Numbered from the stretch's first letter, positions 54,363 through 64,000 are shown. The stretch is DNA of 64,000 bases from Terriglobia bacterium (GCA_020073245.1 JAIQFQ010000008.1:43745-107744), one strand, 5' to 3'. The notes: generated by a model from the sequence alone, not told the origin. A program made the numbers and translations.

Positions 54363-56255
54363 TCAAAACCTCCGCCGCACGGAGATCCCGTAGCGGGTGA
54401 CGTCGTAGTTCTGATCGCTGGCGCTCTTGATGTCGTACGCCCAGTAGTTGCCGAAGACCGCGAGGTTGGTCTTGAAAGGACCCGGCACCTCGACCTCGAG
54501 GTCGTACGCCTTCGACGTGAACGGCAACGTGTCACCGCGGTCCCTGAGGTAGAGCCCGCCGCCCGTCAGACGCACCGAGGACCCGACAGGAATCGCGGCC
54601 CGCAGCGAGGTGGTAAGAACGTCGGTATCGTAGTGGGAAACGCCGGTCGTGAGTCCGGGCGCGAAGTACGCGATCGCCGTATCGCTCGTGAGCTTGAGCG
54701 AGTCCACACTCAGGCTCGCGAACGCGCCGTTCGTGCCCGTATACGTCGCCGAGACGCCGACGGTATTCGTCGGGCGCGAGAGATCCGCGACCGCGGCCGG
54801 GTTGTCGCGGCTCTCGTGGCTGCCGTAGGCGGCAAGCTCCAGGCCGGCCACCAGTCTGGCCGAGAGCTTGGCCCACAGGCGCTTGACCGTCTCGGGGTCG
54901 GTGCGGAACACGTACTTCTCGAAGCTCGAGTCGTCCCAGCCGACCTGGGCGGTGAACGTCCGACCGAGCGCGAGCGAGGCGGTCGCGTCCCACCCCTTCG
55001 CGTCGCGCGTCACGCTCTGTTGGGCATAGTCGTCACCGTGCTTGAAACCGACCTCGCGTGAGCCGTCGTGGTACCCCACGACGAATCCGAACGGTCCGGT
55101 CCTGAACTCGGCTTCGCCGGCGAGGTCCTTATCCGTGTGATCGAGGTAACCGGTGTCGTCGATGGCGAGAGGGAGGTCGAGGGTGCCGCCCGGGCCGCTG
55201 AGCTGTAGCAGGCGCTGGCCGATCAGTGAGGTGTCGGTTGCAACGTCGGCGTAGTGGGCTTTGACTCGCAGCGTGAATTGCGGTGTTACCGCAAACCCAA
55301 GTCGCAGGTCGCCGAGCTTGGTGTCGGTGTCCGCCGAGCCCATCACCGCGTCGAGATAGCCGATCTGGCCGATCTGACCACCGCCGATGGCGTACGAGGC
55401 GGTGTCGTTGCGGTTGGCCTCGAGGCGATCACGCCGGTAAAGTCCTTGGCCGACGAGTTCGAAGGTGCCGTTGTTGTAGACGGCAGCCAGCCGGGTCGTA
55501 GGCACCGAGCTCGAGTCTTTCCCGGGGGTCTCGTACTTCGCGAGCGTGTCCGGGTTGGGGCCGAGGAGCGGCTGCCCGTCGTTTCCGACACCGCCGCGCG
55601 GCTCGCGCACGTACTTGGCGATGTCCTGTTCGAACACCAGCTTCACCGGCAGCGTGCGGGTCTCGAGCGACAGACCGGCCTCCTGGGTCTTCTCGTCGAG
55701 CGATGTGCGCGCCACGTACGGCCCACCCAGGCCGTAGTAGGCGAAGAGGCGATCGCCGCTGCGCTGGACGTCGCGGACGTCGAGGCGCATTCGAGCGGCC
55801 TTCCACCCGTCCCAGGTGAGGGAACCGGTCCAACGGGTGATGCTGAACGTGCCGCCGTTCGCAAGGCTGCCGATCGTTGCGGGCATCGCGCTCTGGCCCG
55901 TCAGGTCAAGGGCGGGGGAAGGGAACACGGCTTCGCGGCGGGCGTAGTCGAACTTCAGTGTCCACAGGCGGTCCCTGCCAACGATGTTGAACGACGCGTG
56001 CTGGTGCGGATCGCCTCCGAACCCGTCCGCCTTGAGTTCGAAGCGGTCGTACCCGGCGAAGTAGCGCCGCAGGTCGAGGTGGAGGTTCTCGAGGATGAGG
56101 CCCTGCGAAAGGTTGTACTGGCTCGCGAACGCATCCTTGTTGCCGTTTGTCTGCTGCCAGGCGTAGCCGATGCCGATGCTCCCGACGTCCTGGCCGAAGC
56201 CCGACGCCGCCGCACCCATGCATGCGCAGGCCAGCCAGCAAAGTTTCCGCTTCAT
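54363..56255 (-). CDS. Outer-membrane beta-barrel, MtrB/PioB-like
   Basis: Signal peptide MKRKLCWLACACMGAAASGFGQ; repeated amphipathic strands; terminal aromatic ...GISVRRRF; directly upstream of a decaheme MtrA-like gene. Confidence 0.85.
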   Translation of the reverse strand: MKRKLCWLACACMGAAASGFGQDVGSIGIGYAWQQTNGNKDAFASQYNLSQGLILENLHLDLRRYFAGYDRFELKADGFGGDPHQHASFNIVGRDRLWTLKFDYARREAVFPSPALDLTGQSAMPATIGSLANGGTFSITRWTGSLTWDGWKAARMRLDVRDVQRSGDRLFAYYGLGGPYVARTSLDEKTQEAGLSLETRTLPVKLVFEQDIAKYVREPRGGVGNDGQPLLGPNPDTLAKYETPGKDSSSVPTTRLAAVYNNGTFELVGQGLYRRDRLEANRNDTASYAIGGGQIGQIGYLDAVMGSADTDTKLGDLRLGFAVTPQFTLRVKAHYADVATDTSLIGQRLLQLSGPGGTLDLPLAIDDTGYLDHTDKDLAGEAEFRTGPFGFVVGYHDGSREVGFKHGDDYAQQSVTRDAKGWDATASLALGRTFTAQVGWDDSSFEKYVFRTDPETVKRLWAKLSARLVAGLELAAYGSHESRDNPAAVADLSRPTNTVGVSATYTGTNGAFASLSVDSLKLTSDTAIAYFAPGLTTGVSHYDTDVLTTSLRAAIPVGSSVRLTGGGLYLRDRGDTLPFTSKAYDLEVEVPGPFKTNLAVFGNYWAYDIKSASDQNYDVTRYGISVRRRF

Positions 56256-56309
56256 GGACCCTCCCAAGCGCGTCGGAACTGGAGTCAAGTTCAGTAAACC
56301 CCATTTACT

Positions 56310-56339
56310 ATTTTGCGACGGTTCCGTGACGCTTGTCAA
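56310..56339 (-). promoter_or_regulatory. Candidate promoter of the porin-cytochrome operon
   Basis: Minus strand TTGACA-N18-CAAAAT, about 55 nt upstream of the barrel gene. Confidence 0.4.
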
Positions 56340-56504
56340 GTCCTGACCACATTTCTGTCTAGGTGGTTCAGCCGTGGTGAAATGAGTGAAGAACTCCCTG
56401 GCAAATGAGGTAAATGACCGGGAATCATTGCGAGGCTCCCGCGGTCGCCCCCGAGAACTGGTGGAAAGCTCGTGAAAGGTGGTTACAATACACGGGGAGG
56501 TCGC

Positions 56505-57512
56505 ATGGGGTTCCTGGAAGATCTTCGGGACCGCGCCCGGGCTGTCGAGGGGCACGTTGTTCTGGTAGAGGGTGAGGACGCACGCATCGTCGAAGCCGCC
56601 GAGGTCTTGCGTCACGAAAATGTCGCACGGGTGACCCTTCTGTGCTCCGCGGGACGGCAGGGACCTCAGCACGAGCATCTGCGCTCCCTTGGGGTCGCGG
56701 TGACGGATCCAGCAACCGATCCGAGGCGGCAACGTCTCTTTGATCTGCTGCACTCGCGGCGTGCTCCCAAAGGGTGGTCCCGGGAACAAACCGAAACCGC
56801 GCTCGCGGATCCCCTGTACTTTGCCTCCCTTCTGGTCGCTACGGGTGCCTGTGACGCCTCGGTCGGCGGTGCGGTTCGCACGACCGCGGACACGGTCCGT
56901 GCGGCCCTCCATGCCATCGGGCCGGCCCCCGGGATCAAGACCGTTTCGTCGGCATTTGTGATGGTGCACCCCGACCCGAAGTGGGGCAGGGACGGGCTCA
57001 TGGTATTCGCGGATTGTGCCGTCTTGCCGGATCCGGACCCCGAACAGCTCGCAGATATCGCGGTTGCTGCAGCAGCTACATTCCGCGCGATCGTGGGTGG
57101 CGAGCCCCGCGTCGCACTTCTGTCGTTCTCCACCAAGGGCTCGGCGGAACACCCTCTCGTCGACAAGGTTCGTGCGGCCGGCGCGGCACTGACCGCGCGG
57201 CGCGTCGAGTTCGAGCACGACTTTGAGCTCCAACTCGATGCGGCGCTTCTTCCTTCGGTGGGTTCCCGGAAGGCGCCCGGTTCCAAGGTCGCGGGGCGCG
57301 CCAACGTGCTGATCTTTCCCGACCTCAACGCGGGAAACATCGGCTACAAGCTTGCCGAACGGCTCGGCGGAGCACGCGCGGTTGGACCCCTCCTGCAAGG
57401 ACTGGCGCGGCCTGCGAACGACCTTTCCCGCGGCTGTTCGGCCCAGGACGTGGTCGAGACGGCTTGCCTCTCGCTGCTCCAGGCCCGGGTCGGCACCGGG
57501 GCGCAGCGTTGA
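56505..57512 (+). CDS. pta: Phosphate acetyltransferase
   Basis: [110 protein letters not shown]. Confidence 0.94.
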   Translation: MGFLEDLRDRARAVEGHVVLVEGEDARIVEAAEVLRHENVARVTLLCSAGRQGPQHEHLRSLGVAVTDPATDPRRQRLFDLLHSRRAPKGWSREQTETALADPLYFASLLVATGACDASVGGAVRTTADTVRAALHAIGPAPGIKTVSSAFVMVHPDPKWGRDGLMVFADCAVLPDPDPEQLADIAVAAAATFRAIVGGEPRVALLSFSTKGSAEHPLVDKVRAAGAALTARRVEFEHDFELQLDAALLPSVGSRKAPGSKVAGRANVLIFPDLNAGNIGYKLAERLGGARAVGPLLQGLARPANDLSRGCSAQDVVETACLSLLQARVGTGAQR

Positions 57513-58771
57513 GAGTCCTCGTCATTGGTGGCGGCGGCAGGGAACACACCCTCGCGTGGAAGCTGTCGCGTGCCGAAGGCGTGGAGGAACTCTACGTCGC
57601 CCCAGGCAACCCGGGCATGGCCGCCATCGCGACCTGCGTTCCGATCGCCGCGGATGCGACGGTTGAGCTCGCCGAGTTTGCCGCCTCCTTGCGCATCGAC
57701 CTCACGGTGGTCGGACCGGAGCTCCCGCTCGTCCTCGGAATCGCCGACGAGTTCGTCCGGCGTGGGTTGGTCCTAGTCGGTCCCACGAGGGCCGCAGCGG
57801 AGCTGGAGGGCAGCAAGGTTTTCACGAAGGAGTTCTGCCTGCGGCACCGAATTCCGACCGGGCGCGCGCTGGTGGCGCACCATCGGGAGCAAGCAACCGC
57901 GGCCGTGAAGCAACTCGGGGTTCCCGTGGTGTTCAAGGCCGACGGGCTCGCGGCGGGCAAAGGGGTCCAGGTCTGCCACACCAGGGACGATGTGGACTCG
58001 GCAATCGCGCGGTACTTCGAGGCCCACGCGTTCGGGGCGGCGGGAGAAAGGGTGCTCATCGAGGAGTGCCTTGAAGGTGATGAAGTGTCCTTCATGGTTC
58101 TCACCGACGGGCTCAGTGTGCTGCCTCTCGCCTCAGCGCGGGACTACAAGCGGTTGGGGGACGGGAACCAAGGCCCGAACACCGGAGGGATGGGAGCAGT
58201 CTCACCCGTCCCGCTCGAGTCCGGCCTTGCCGCGACCATCCTCCGCACGATCGTCCATCCGACGGTAGTTGGCCTGGCGGCGGAGGGGCGGACGTACCGC
58301 GGCGTTCTGTACGCTGGGGTGATGGTGACACGTGATGGACCGAAGCTGCTCGAGTACAACTGCCGACTCGGTGACCCGGAGACGCAGGCCGTGATCCCGC
58401 GCCTCGACGGCGACCTCCTGCCGCTCTTGCGCGCTACGGCTGCAGGGGAGCTGGGCTCGCAGCGGGCGGTCTGGAAACGCGAAGCGGCGGTGTGCGTCGT
58501 CCTCGCCGCCGGTGGCTATCCTGGAGCACCTGAGCGTGGGGAACTCATCGCCGGCCTGGGGGACGCGCTCGCGCAACCGGGCGTCCTCGTGTTCCACGCC
58601 GGCACGGCGCTCCAGGATGGTTCTTTGGTTACCGCCGGAGGCCGTGTGCTCTCCATCGTTGGGCGGGGCGCGACCGTGGCAGAGGCCGCGGGCGTCACGT
58701 ACGAAGCTGTGGGGAGGGTGCACTTCGGCGGCATGCAGTTCCGCCGCGATATCGGCGGGGGGCTGACGTGA
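57509..58771 (+). CDS. purD: Phosphoribosylamine--glycine ligase
   Basis: [70 protein letters not shown] start overlaps the pta stop. Confidence 0.97.
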   Translation: MRVLVIGGGGREHTLAWKLSRAEGVEELYVAPGNPGMAAIATCVPIAADATVELAEFAASLRIDLTVVGPELPLVLGIADEFVRRGLVLVGPTRAAAELEGSKVFTKEFCLRHRIPTGRALVAHHREQATAAVKQLGVPVVFKADGLAAGKGVQVCHTRDDVDSAIARYFEAHAFGAAGERVLIEECLEGDEVSFMVLTDGLSVLPLASARDYKRLGDGNQGPNTGGMGAVSPVPLESGLAATILRTIVHPTVVGLAAEGRTYRGVLYAGVMVTRDGPKLLEYNCRLGDPETQAVIPRLDGDLLPLLRATAAGELGSQRAVWKREAAVCVVLAAGGYPGAPERGELIAGLGDALAQPGVLVFHAGTALQDGSLVTAGGRVLSIVGRGATVAEAAGVTYEAVGRVHFGGMQFRRDIGGGLT

Positions 58772-59271
58772 GCCCTAGGGTGCTGATCCTCATGGGGTCG
58801 AGGAACGACTGGGAGGTTCTCAAGGACGCCGGCCGTGAGCTCGAACGCCTCGGAATCGCGTGGCGCGCACACGTGGCCTCGGCCCATCGGTCCCTTGTCC
58901 GGACGCTCGAGCTCGTCCGCAACGGAGAGGCCGAGGGGGTCGGCGTCTTCATCTGCGGTGCGGGGATGGCGGCCCACCTGGCAGGAGTCGTCGCGGCGAC
59001 GACCATCCGCCCGGTCATCGGCGTTCCGCTCACAGGTGGTGTCGCCGACGGTCTGGACGCCCTGCTTTCGACGTCCCAGATGCCTGGCGGCGTCCCGGTG
59101 GCGACCGTGGCCGTCGGCAAGGCAGGTGCCCGAAACGCAGCCTTGTTGGCTGCACAGATCCTCGCGTTGGGCGACCGCGATCTCGACGCTCGATTGCGGT
59201 GCCTCCGTGTCGAGCAGGCAGACGCCATTGCGGCGGCGGATGCAACTCTTGCAGAAGGAGACAGGGGATGA
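58768..59271 (+). CDS. purE: 5-(carboxyamino)imidazole ribonucleotide mutase
   Basis: VLILMGSRNDWEVLKDAG, HVASAHRSLVRTLEL, ICGAGMAAHLAGVVAATTIRPVIGVPLTGG, LLSTSQMPGGVPVATVAVGKAGARNAALLAAQIL. GTG start. Confidence 0.96.
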   Translation: MSPRVLILMGSRNDWEVLKDAGRELERLGIAWRAHVASAHRSLVRTLELVRNGEAEGVGVFICGAGMAAHLAGVVAATTIRPVIGVPLTGGVADGLDALLSTSQMPGGVPVATVAVGKAGARNAALLAAQILALGDRDLDARLRCLRVEQADAIAAADATLAEGDRG

Positions 59272-59978
59272 CGAGCTGTTCGGACTGCACCGGCGAGATT
59301 CGGCGGCAACCTGGTTTCGCTCGGATTGCTTTTTCCACTGACCTGCCAGGTCAGGTCTGTTCGGTCAGCGAAGGCATCGAGCTGGAGAAAGGGGCGTACT
59401 ACCTCGTTGCGGGCGGGGATGGTGAACGTGTAGGCCGCGTCGCCGGGCTCGAAGCTCCGGTTCTGCGGCCGTGCGCCGGACGAGTCGTCGGCAACGTCCT
59501 GCGGCGAGCCGCTCCTACGGAGGTGTCCCGTAGCGAGGAACTCGCCCTGGTGGCCAAGGATGCCCTGCGGTTCTGCCGGGAACGTGCACGGGAACTCAAC
59601 CTTCCGATGCGGCCGGTGACCGCCCTCGTGCCGCTCGACCGCGACACCGTCGTGATCAACTTCGCCGCCGAGGAGCGGGTCGACTTTCGGGAGTTGTTGC
59701 GTGACCTTGGGCGCCGCACGCGCCGCCGGGTCGAACTTCGCCAGATCGGTGTGCGCGACCAGGCAAAGGTGAGTGGTGGGTGGGGGCCGTGTGGTCGCAC
59801 GATGTGCTGCTCGACGTTCATGGTCCGTTTCAATTCTGTGACGATTCGCATGGCGAAGGCCCAGAAGCTCTCGCTGAACCCGAGTCGCATTTCTGGTATG
59901 TGCGGTCGGCTCATGTGTTGCCTTTCGCACGAGGCCGGAGAAGCCGAAGCACCGAAGCGTCCGGAGCCGGTCGCCTAA
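59268..59978 (+). CDS. PSP1-domain protein (RicT/YaaT-like)
   Basis: FCRERARELNLPMRPVTALVPLDRDTVVINFAAEERVDFRELLRDLGRRTRRRVELRQIGVRDQAKVSGGWGPCGRTMCCSTFM, MCGRLMCCLSHE. Confidence 0.92.
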   Translation: MTSCSDCTGEIRRQPGFARIAFSTDLPGQVCSVSEGIELEKGAYYLVAGGDGERVGRVAGLEAPVLRPCAGRVVGNVLRRAAPTEVSRSEELALVAKDALRFCRERARELNLPMRPVTALVPLDRDTVVINFAAEERVDFRELLRDLGRRTRRRVELRQIGVRDQAKVSGGWGPCGRTMCCSTFMVRFNSVTIRMAKAQKLSLNPSRISGMCGRLMCCLSHEAGEAEAPKRPEPVA

Positions 59979-60025
59979 ACCATTCCGCGTGTTGCAACGT
60001 ATTCCAAGTTAGTGAGTCCGTGGGG

Positions 60026-60034
60026 TGGTATACT
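60026..60034 (+). promoter_or_regulatory. Candidate extended -10 (TGGTATACT) upstream of the Hfq-like gene
   Basis: tggtatact about 30 nt upstream of the ATG at 60063; no good -35 found. Confidence 0.35.
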
Positions 60035-60062
60035 GCGTGCCAGTCAGTACGACGGGGCAGAA

Positions 60063-60422
60063 ATGAAGGAATTCGAACGCACAGGGGACGAGACCCTGAC
60101 AAGCCGTCGGCTCATCCGGCCCTCGATCTCGGAGGTTGCGGACCGCACCCCGTTGCGGGGCATGGTCCACCGCAAGCAGGCACCCCCGGATCAGACCAAC
60201 GCCGAGAACTACTACTTCATCAAGCAGATGCAGAACAAGACGGCGATGGTCGTGATGCTCGACGACGGCACGGAGCTTCACGGCTGGGTCGAGTGGTACG
60301 ACCGGGACTGCATCAAGCTCAACCGGACGGACGGGCCCAACCTGATGATCTACAAGCATGCCATCCGTTACATGTTCAAGGAAGAGGAACTGCGGCAGCG
60401 TCGCCGTCGGAATCGAGAGTAA
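60063..60422 (+). CDS. Hfq-like Sm-fold RNA-binding protein with an N-terminal extension of about 45 aa
   Basis: NAENYYFIKQMQNKTAMVVMLDDGTELHGWVEWYDRDCIKLNRTDGPNLMIYKHAIRYM; YKHAI Sm2 signature. Confidence 0.82.
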   Translation: MKEFERTGDETLTSRRLIRPSISEVADRTPLRGMVHRKQAPPDQTNAENYYFIKQMQNKTAMVVMLDDGTELHGWVEWYDRDCIKLNRTDGPNLMIYKHAIRYMFKEEELRQRRRRNRE

Positions 60423-61668
60423 GTACCGCCGCCGACCGCAGCAAAGCCTGGCACAACTCGACAGGGGTAAGGAGTTGCCGCTGACCGAAGCGGTCAGGTG
60501 GAAGGCTCCCAAGAGCGTGCAGCGCACGGCGTGCGATGTACGCGAAATTGTCCCGCACCTGCAGGGCGGCGGGGTCCCGATGCATCGCGTTCAGAACCTC
60601 GAGTTGGTCGAGGAGAACGCCCCGAGGGTCAATCGACAGTAGATAGTCAATGGTGCTGCGGCGTCTCGCCGGGGCTCGCGGGGTTCCCGCCATGTCGGCC
60701 AGGGCCTCCAGATCAGCCAAGATCTTGTCTCGGCGGAGGTTACCGTCGGAGACCGTTTTCAGCACGATCGGTCTCCTGTGGCAGTTCCCCTCGTGCACTT
60801 CCCGGGAGTTGACGATCCAACCCAGGTTGTGAATCGCGATCTGCGCCGAGACCTGGCTCTGAAGAAGCCTGACAAACGGCGCGACCGCAGCATCGAACGA
60901 CTCGCGCACGCCATCGAAGAGATTCAGCACGAAGAAGACGCCGAAATTTGCAATGTTCTCTGCCAATGCACGCACCACCGGCGCGTCTCCGAACGCCTGG
61001 AACAGGTCGGTGAGGAACGCATCCAGGTTGGGGATGCGGTCGTCATAGGAATCCTCCACCCGATCGAGCAGGCCGTTGATCGTGGCAAGCTGTGAGGACG
61101 CTCCTTCTGCATTGGAGAGCGGACCGTCGGTCGAGAAGACCAGGCGCAACTTCCTGAACAGCAGGGCCTTGACAATGTCGGCGGCGGCCATCGTGGCGGC
61201 GGGGTGATGGGGGGTGAAGACGAGGATGCCCGAGTTCGAATGGGGCAGGAGGTCGAGTACGTTGGTGTCGAGACCGGCCCGCAGATCGAGAATCACATAG
61301 GAGGCTGGGAGCTGATTGATGGCCCGGATGAGACGTACTCGATTTGTGTCCGATAGGTTAGTGAACTCCTCGATGGCGTGCTGCGGCGCTGCGACAAAGG
61401 AGAAGTCACGGAAGTGTCCGGTTGGGTCGAGTTTCTCCGGCAGAGGCGTCATGCACCGGTCGAGCGGCTCTCCCTTCCGGAAGAAGTGATAGAGATCCCG
61501 TTCGACGGGGGCTGCGATCGTGTTGCGTACGGAAGAGGTACCGGAATCGAGATCGACCAGCACGGTAGGCGCGACACGAGCGAGTGTCAGAGCGAAGTTG
61601 ATGGCGAAGGTACTCTTCCCGACGCCACCCTTCCCGGAAGCAACCGTGATAATTCGTCGGGGCGTCAT
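60376..61668 (-). CDS. MinD/ParA-family ATPase with a long C-terminal extension
   Basis: IITVASGKGGVGKSTFAINFALTLA, VLVDLDSGTSSVRNTI, YVILDLRAGLDTNVLDLLPHSNSGILVFTPHHPAA. Confidence 0.85.
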   Translation of the reverse strand: MTPRRIITVASGKGGVGKSTFAINFALTLARVAPTVLVDLDSGTSSVRNTIAAPVERDLYHFFRKGEPLDRCMTPLPEKLDPTGHFRDFSFVAAPQHAIEEFTNLSDTNRVRLIRAINQLPASYVILDLRAGLDTNVLDLLPHSNSGILVFTPHHPAATMAAADIVKALLFRKLRLVFSTDGPLSNAEGASSQLATINGLLDRVEDSYDDRIPNLDAFLTDLFQAFGDAPVVRALAENIANFGVFFVLNLFDGVRESFDAAVAPFVRLLQSQVSAQIAIHNLGWIVNSREVHEGNCHRRPIVLKTVSDGNLRRDKILADLEALADMAGTPRAPARRRSTIDYLLSIDPRGVLLDQLEVLNAMHRDPAALQVRDNFAYIARRALHALGSLPPDRFGQRQLLTPVELCQALLRSAAVLTLDSDGDAAAVPLP

Positions 61669-62294
61669 GCTGTTGGAGGCTGAAGCAGGGCCTCGACCCT
61701 TGAGCACACAACGTCGAGAGCCACCGAGTTGAAGCCACCCTCGGGGATGATGAGGTCGGCCCAGCGCTTCGAGGGTTCGACGAACTCCAGGTGCATGGGG
61801 CGCACGGTCTCGAGGTACTGTGCGATGACGTTCTCCACGGTGCGACCCCGTTCGACAAGATCGCGGCGCAGTCGGCGGATGAAGCGGAGATCGGCGTCGG
61901 TGTCGACAAATATCTTGATGTCGAAGAGCTCTCGCAGAGCCGGTTCCGTGAAGATCAGGATCCCCTCGACCAGCACGACGCCGCGAGGCTCCACCGGGCG
62001 GGTTTCGCCGGTGCGGACGTGGCGCGTGAAGTCGTAGACGGGGACCTTGACGGGTCGCTGGGCCTTGAGGTCGCGCACGTGCTCGGCGAGCAGCTCGCTC
62101 TCGAGCGCGTCCGGGTGATCGAAGTTGTGGTGCAGCAGCGACTGCCGGTCGCACCCGGCGAGGTCACGGTAGTAGCTGTCGTGTTGCAGGAAGGCGATGC
62201 GGCTGGCGCCGATGCGGGCCACGATGGCATCCGCGACCGTCGTCTTGCCCGAGCCCGTGCCGCCTGCCACACCAATGACCACCACGTCGCTCAT
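61665..62294 (-). CDS. udk: Uridine kinase
   Basis: VIGVAGGTGSGKTTVADAI, DSYYRDL, NFDHPDALESELLAEHVRDL, YDFTRHVRT, ILIFTEPALRELFDIKIFVDTDADLRFIRRLRRD. Confidence 0.95.
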   Translation of the reverse strand: MSDVVVIGVAGGTGSGKTTVADAIVARIGASRIAFLQHDSYYRDLAGCDRQSLLHHNFDHPDALESELLAEHVRDLKAQRPVKVPVYDFTRHVRTGETRPVEPRGVVLVEGILIFTEPALRELFDIKIFVDTDADLRFIRRLRRDLVERGRTVENVIAQYLETVRPMHLEFVEPSKRWADLIIPEGGFNSVALDVVCSRVEALLQPPTA

Positions 62295-62504
62295 CGCTGT
62301 CACCCCGAGGCCCGTCTGCCGCCGCGCGAGGGCCATCATACCTCCGGCCCGTGCACGGGAACCCCAGCGCTTCCTCGGTGGCTCCGTTTCCAGCTCCGGC
62401 GGTCCGAACTCCCCGCGAGCGCCACTCTTGACCGGTGTGGCGACAAGCTCTCACGGGTAGCCTCTTCCGGCGTCACGAAGGGCTCCGATGCCCTGAGCAC
62501 AGGG

Positions 62505-64000
62505 CTAGTGAATCACTCGGAAGAGGACCAGGTCCTCGTCCCTCGCAAGCTCGCGGAGGGTCTCGCTCACCCAGCGTTGCCATGCGCCATCAAGCTCGGG
62601 CCGCAACGACCACTGGCCGCGTTCGCTACGCACGTGGTTGAACGGCGGTGGACAGTTGCGGTGGTTGACGACGATGAAGTCGATGTGCGTCTCCCGTAGG
62701 AGGCCGCTGAAACCTTCGGGGCCCAGTCGCTCGAACTCAGAAAGGAAGCGGGGCCGCTCGAGATAGCTGCTGGCGCGCGCCCAGCGGTCGAGGTACAAGA
62801 CCTGCTCGTCGCCCCAAACCCAGAGGCGGCCCTCCAGGGGAACCTCGGTTCTGATCCGCGCGACCACCGGTGTCAGGAAACCGTCCCGCCGCAACGCTTC
62901 GTCCTCGCCGATGACGCCGAGGAGATACTCCTGAACGGGCTTCGACGAGCCGATCGTGCTGAGGTACGAAGCGGGCAGTGAACTGACCACCAGAAGCGCG
63001 AGCACGGCGGACGCACCCACCCGCAGCGTGTAGCTTGTCGTCCACCCCGAGATGAAGTTGGGCAGGAACAGCCACGCGAGGGCCAGAGGTGCGAAGTAGG
63101 CCCGGGGCGCGGGCGAGAAGGCCAGGAGCACCAGCGAGGCAGCCACGGTCGCAAACCAGGGTCGGCTGGCGCGCAGCTTCCAGCCAAGTGCTGTCACCGC
63201 CGCCAGCAGCAGAGGCCACCCGAGGTGCAGCCTGTGATCGAGGACGGTGTCCGCGGTGGCGTGGTACAACCATGGGAAGAAACGCCACAGCCCCGCGAGA
63301 TGCGCGTAGTCGAGCAGACCCTCGACGGAGGCGGCGGACGGCGCCCCACGGCCGATCCGGCCGGCCAAGGCAGCTCCCAGCGGGTAGACCGGATCCCCGG
63401 TCAGAAGCAGGTTGCGGACCAACCAGGGGACTGCGAAAAGCGCCGCACCGACAAGAAGCGAGAGCGCGGCGGCCAATGCAGCGCGAACCCTGCGCCTCAG
63501 GAGAAGCCCCGCCAGCCATTCCACGGCCAGGAAACCCACCACAGGGTAGGCCGTGTACTTGGTCCCCAGCGCCAGTCCCCATGCGAGCGCCACGAGACGC
63601 GCACTCCCCGCGGTGCCGGCCTCAAGGTGCCTGCGGCTTGCCCACCAGCCGAGGAACAGGTAGAACACCAGGGGCCACTCGACGTTGCACATGGCGAGCG
63701 ACACCACGGTCAGCGGCGCCGCCAGAAGGAACACGAGGCCTATCCGGACAGTCCAGGCGTCGAATCCCTCGTCGACCAGCCAGCGCCACGCCATCCCGAA
63801 CGTCGTCACGCCGAACGCGAACGTCAGCAGGCGGGGAAGGTGAAGACCGCCGACGCCGAGGCCGTATCCCCACGCGAGCTCCGTGGTGGCGGGGAACAAC
63901 CAGTGCATGTTGTCCGTGGGGAGGTGCCAGCTTCCCTGGAGCTGCCAGAGCCTCGGCACGACGAGGTGATAGGTCACCTCATCGCGCGCCACCGGTGGGC
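62505..64000 (-). CDS. Multi-pass membrane protein, glycosyltransferase-39/ArnT-like (N-terminus beyond the window)
   Basis: DEVTYHLVVPRLWQLQGSWHLPTDNMHWLFPATTELAWGYGLGVGG, multiple TM helices, frame open at the window edge. Confidence 0.75.
   Translation of the reverse strand, partial: PPVARDEVTYHLVVPRLWQLQGSWHLPTDNMHWLFPATTELAWGYGLGVGGLHLPRLLTFAFGVTTFGMAWRWLVDEGFDAWTVRIGLVFLLAAPLTVVSLAMCNVEWPLVFYLFLGWWASRRHLEAGTAGSARLVALAWGLALGTKYTAYPVVGFLAVEWLAGLLLRRRVRAALAAALSLLVGAALFAVPWLVRNLLLTGDPVYPLGAALAGRIGRGAPSAASVEGLLDYAHLAGLWRFFPWLYHATADTVLDHRLHLGWPLLLAAVTALGWKLRASRPWFATVAASLVLLAFSPAPRAYFAPLALAWLFLPNFISGWTTSYTLRVGASAVLALLVVSSLPASYLSTIGSSKPVQEYLLGVIGEDEALRRDGFLTPVVARIRTEVPLEGRLWVWGDEQVLYLDRWARASSYLERPRFLSEFERLGPEGFSGLLRETHIDFIVVNHRNCPPPFNHVRSERGQWSLRPELDGAWQRWVSETLRELARDEDLVLFRVIH

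Noticed and set aside
53508-55061. 517-aa plus-strand ORF across the cytochrome and barrel genes
   Set aside because: Shadow ORF; the opposite strand carries ten CXXCH motifs and a signal peptide.
56256-57398. N-terminal extension of the 54363-57398 ORF
   Set aside because: It runs antisense through pta; the beta-barrel has a clear signal-peptide start at 56255.

Overview
This is a high-GC chromosomal window of about 64 kb carrying roughly 58 densely packed protein genes and one tmRNA gene. I saw no rRNA, CRISPR array, IS element or phage module, and no tRNA I could support. Gene content suggests a Gram-negative bacterium, possibly an uncultured Acidobacteriota-like lineage (inference, low confidence). 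Most genes are housekeeping: ispG, thioredoxin, asnA, trmL, cutA, panBCD, ubiA/ubiX, selB, polA, cysK, pta, purD, purE, a PSP1/RicT-like protein and udk. The parts most worth following up are: (1) a single ORF fusing an NtrX/NtrC-type receiver domain to LpxC (19574-20863); (2) an outer-membrane porin-cytochrome cluster made of a beta-barrel, a decaheme and an octaheme-like cytochrome (51643-56255); (3) two paralogous DUF362-like/DUF6599-like exported two-gene cassettes (17517-19482 and 27253-29345); (4) an AGPS-like flavoprotein / GlpD-like / lipid kinase operon (12328-16510); (5) two MinD-like ATPases, one coupled to a J-like + HTH protein and the other convergently overlapping an extended Hfq-like gene; (6) an ssrA gene with a short tag (ANTELALAA) next to a 102-bp tandem repeat, and a 60-bp duplication at the 3' end of a metallopeptidase gene. 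All family assignments come from reading motifs by eye. No database search was run.
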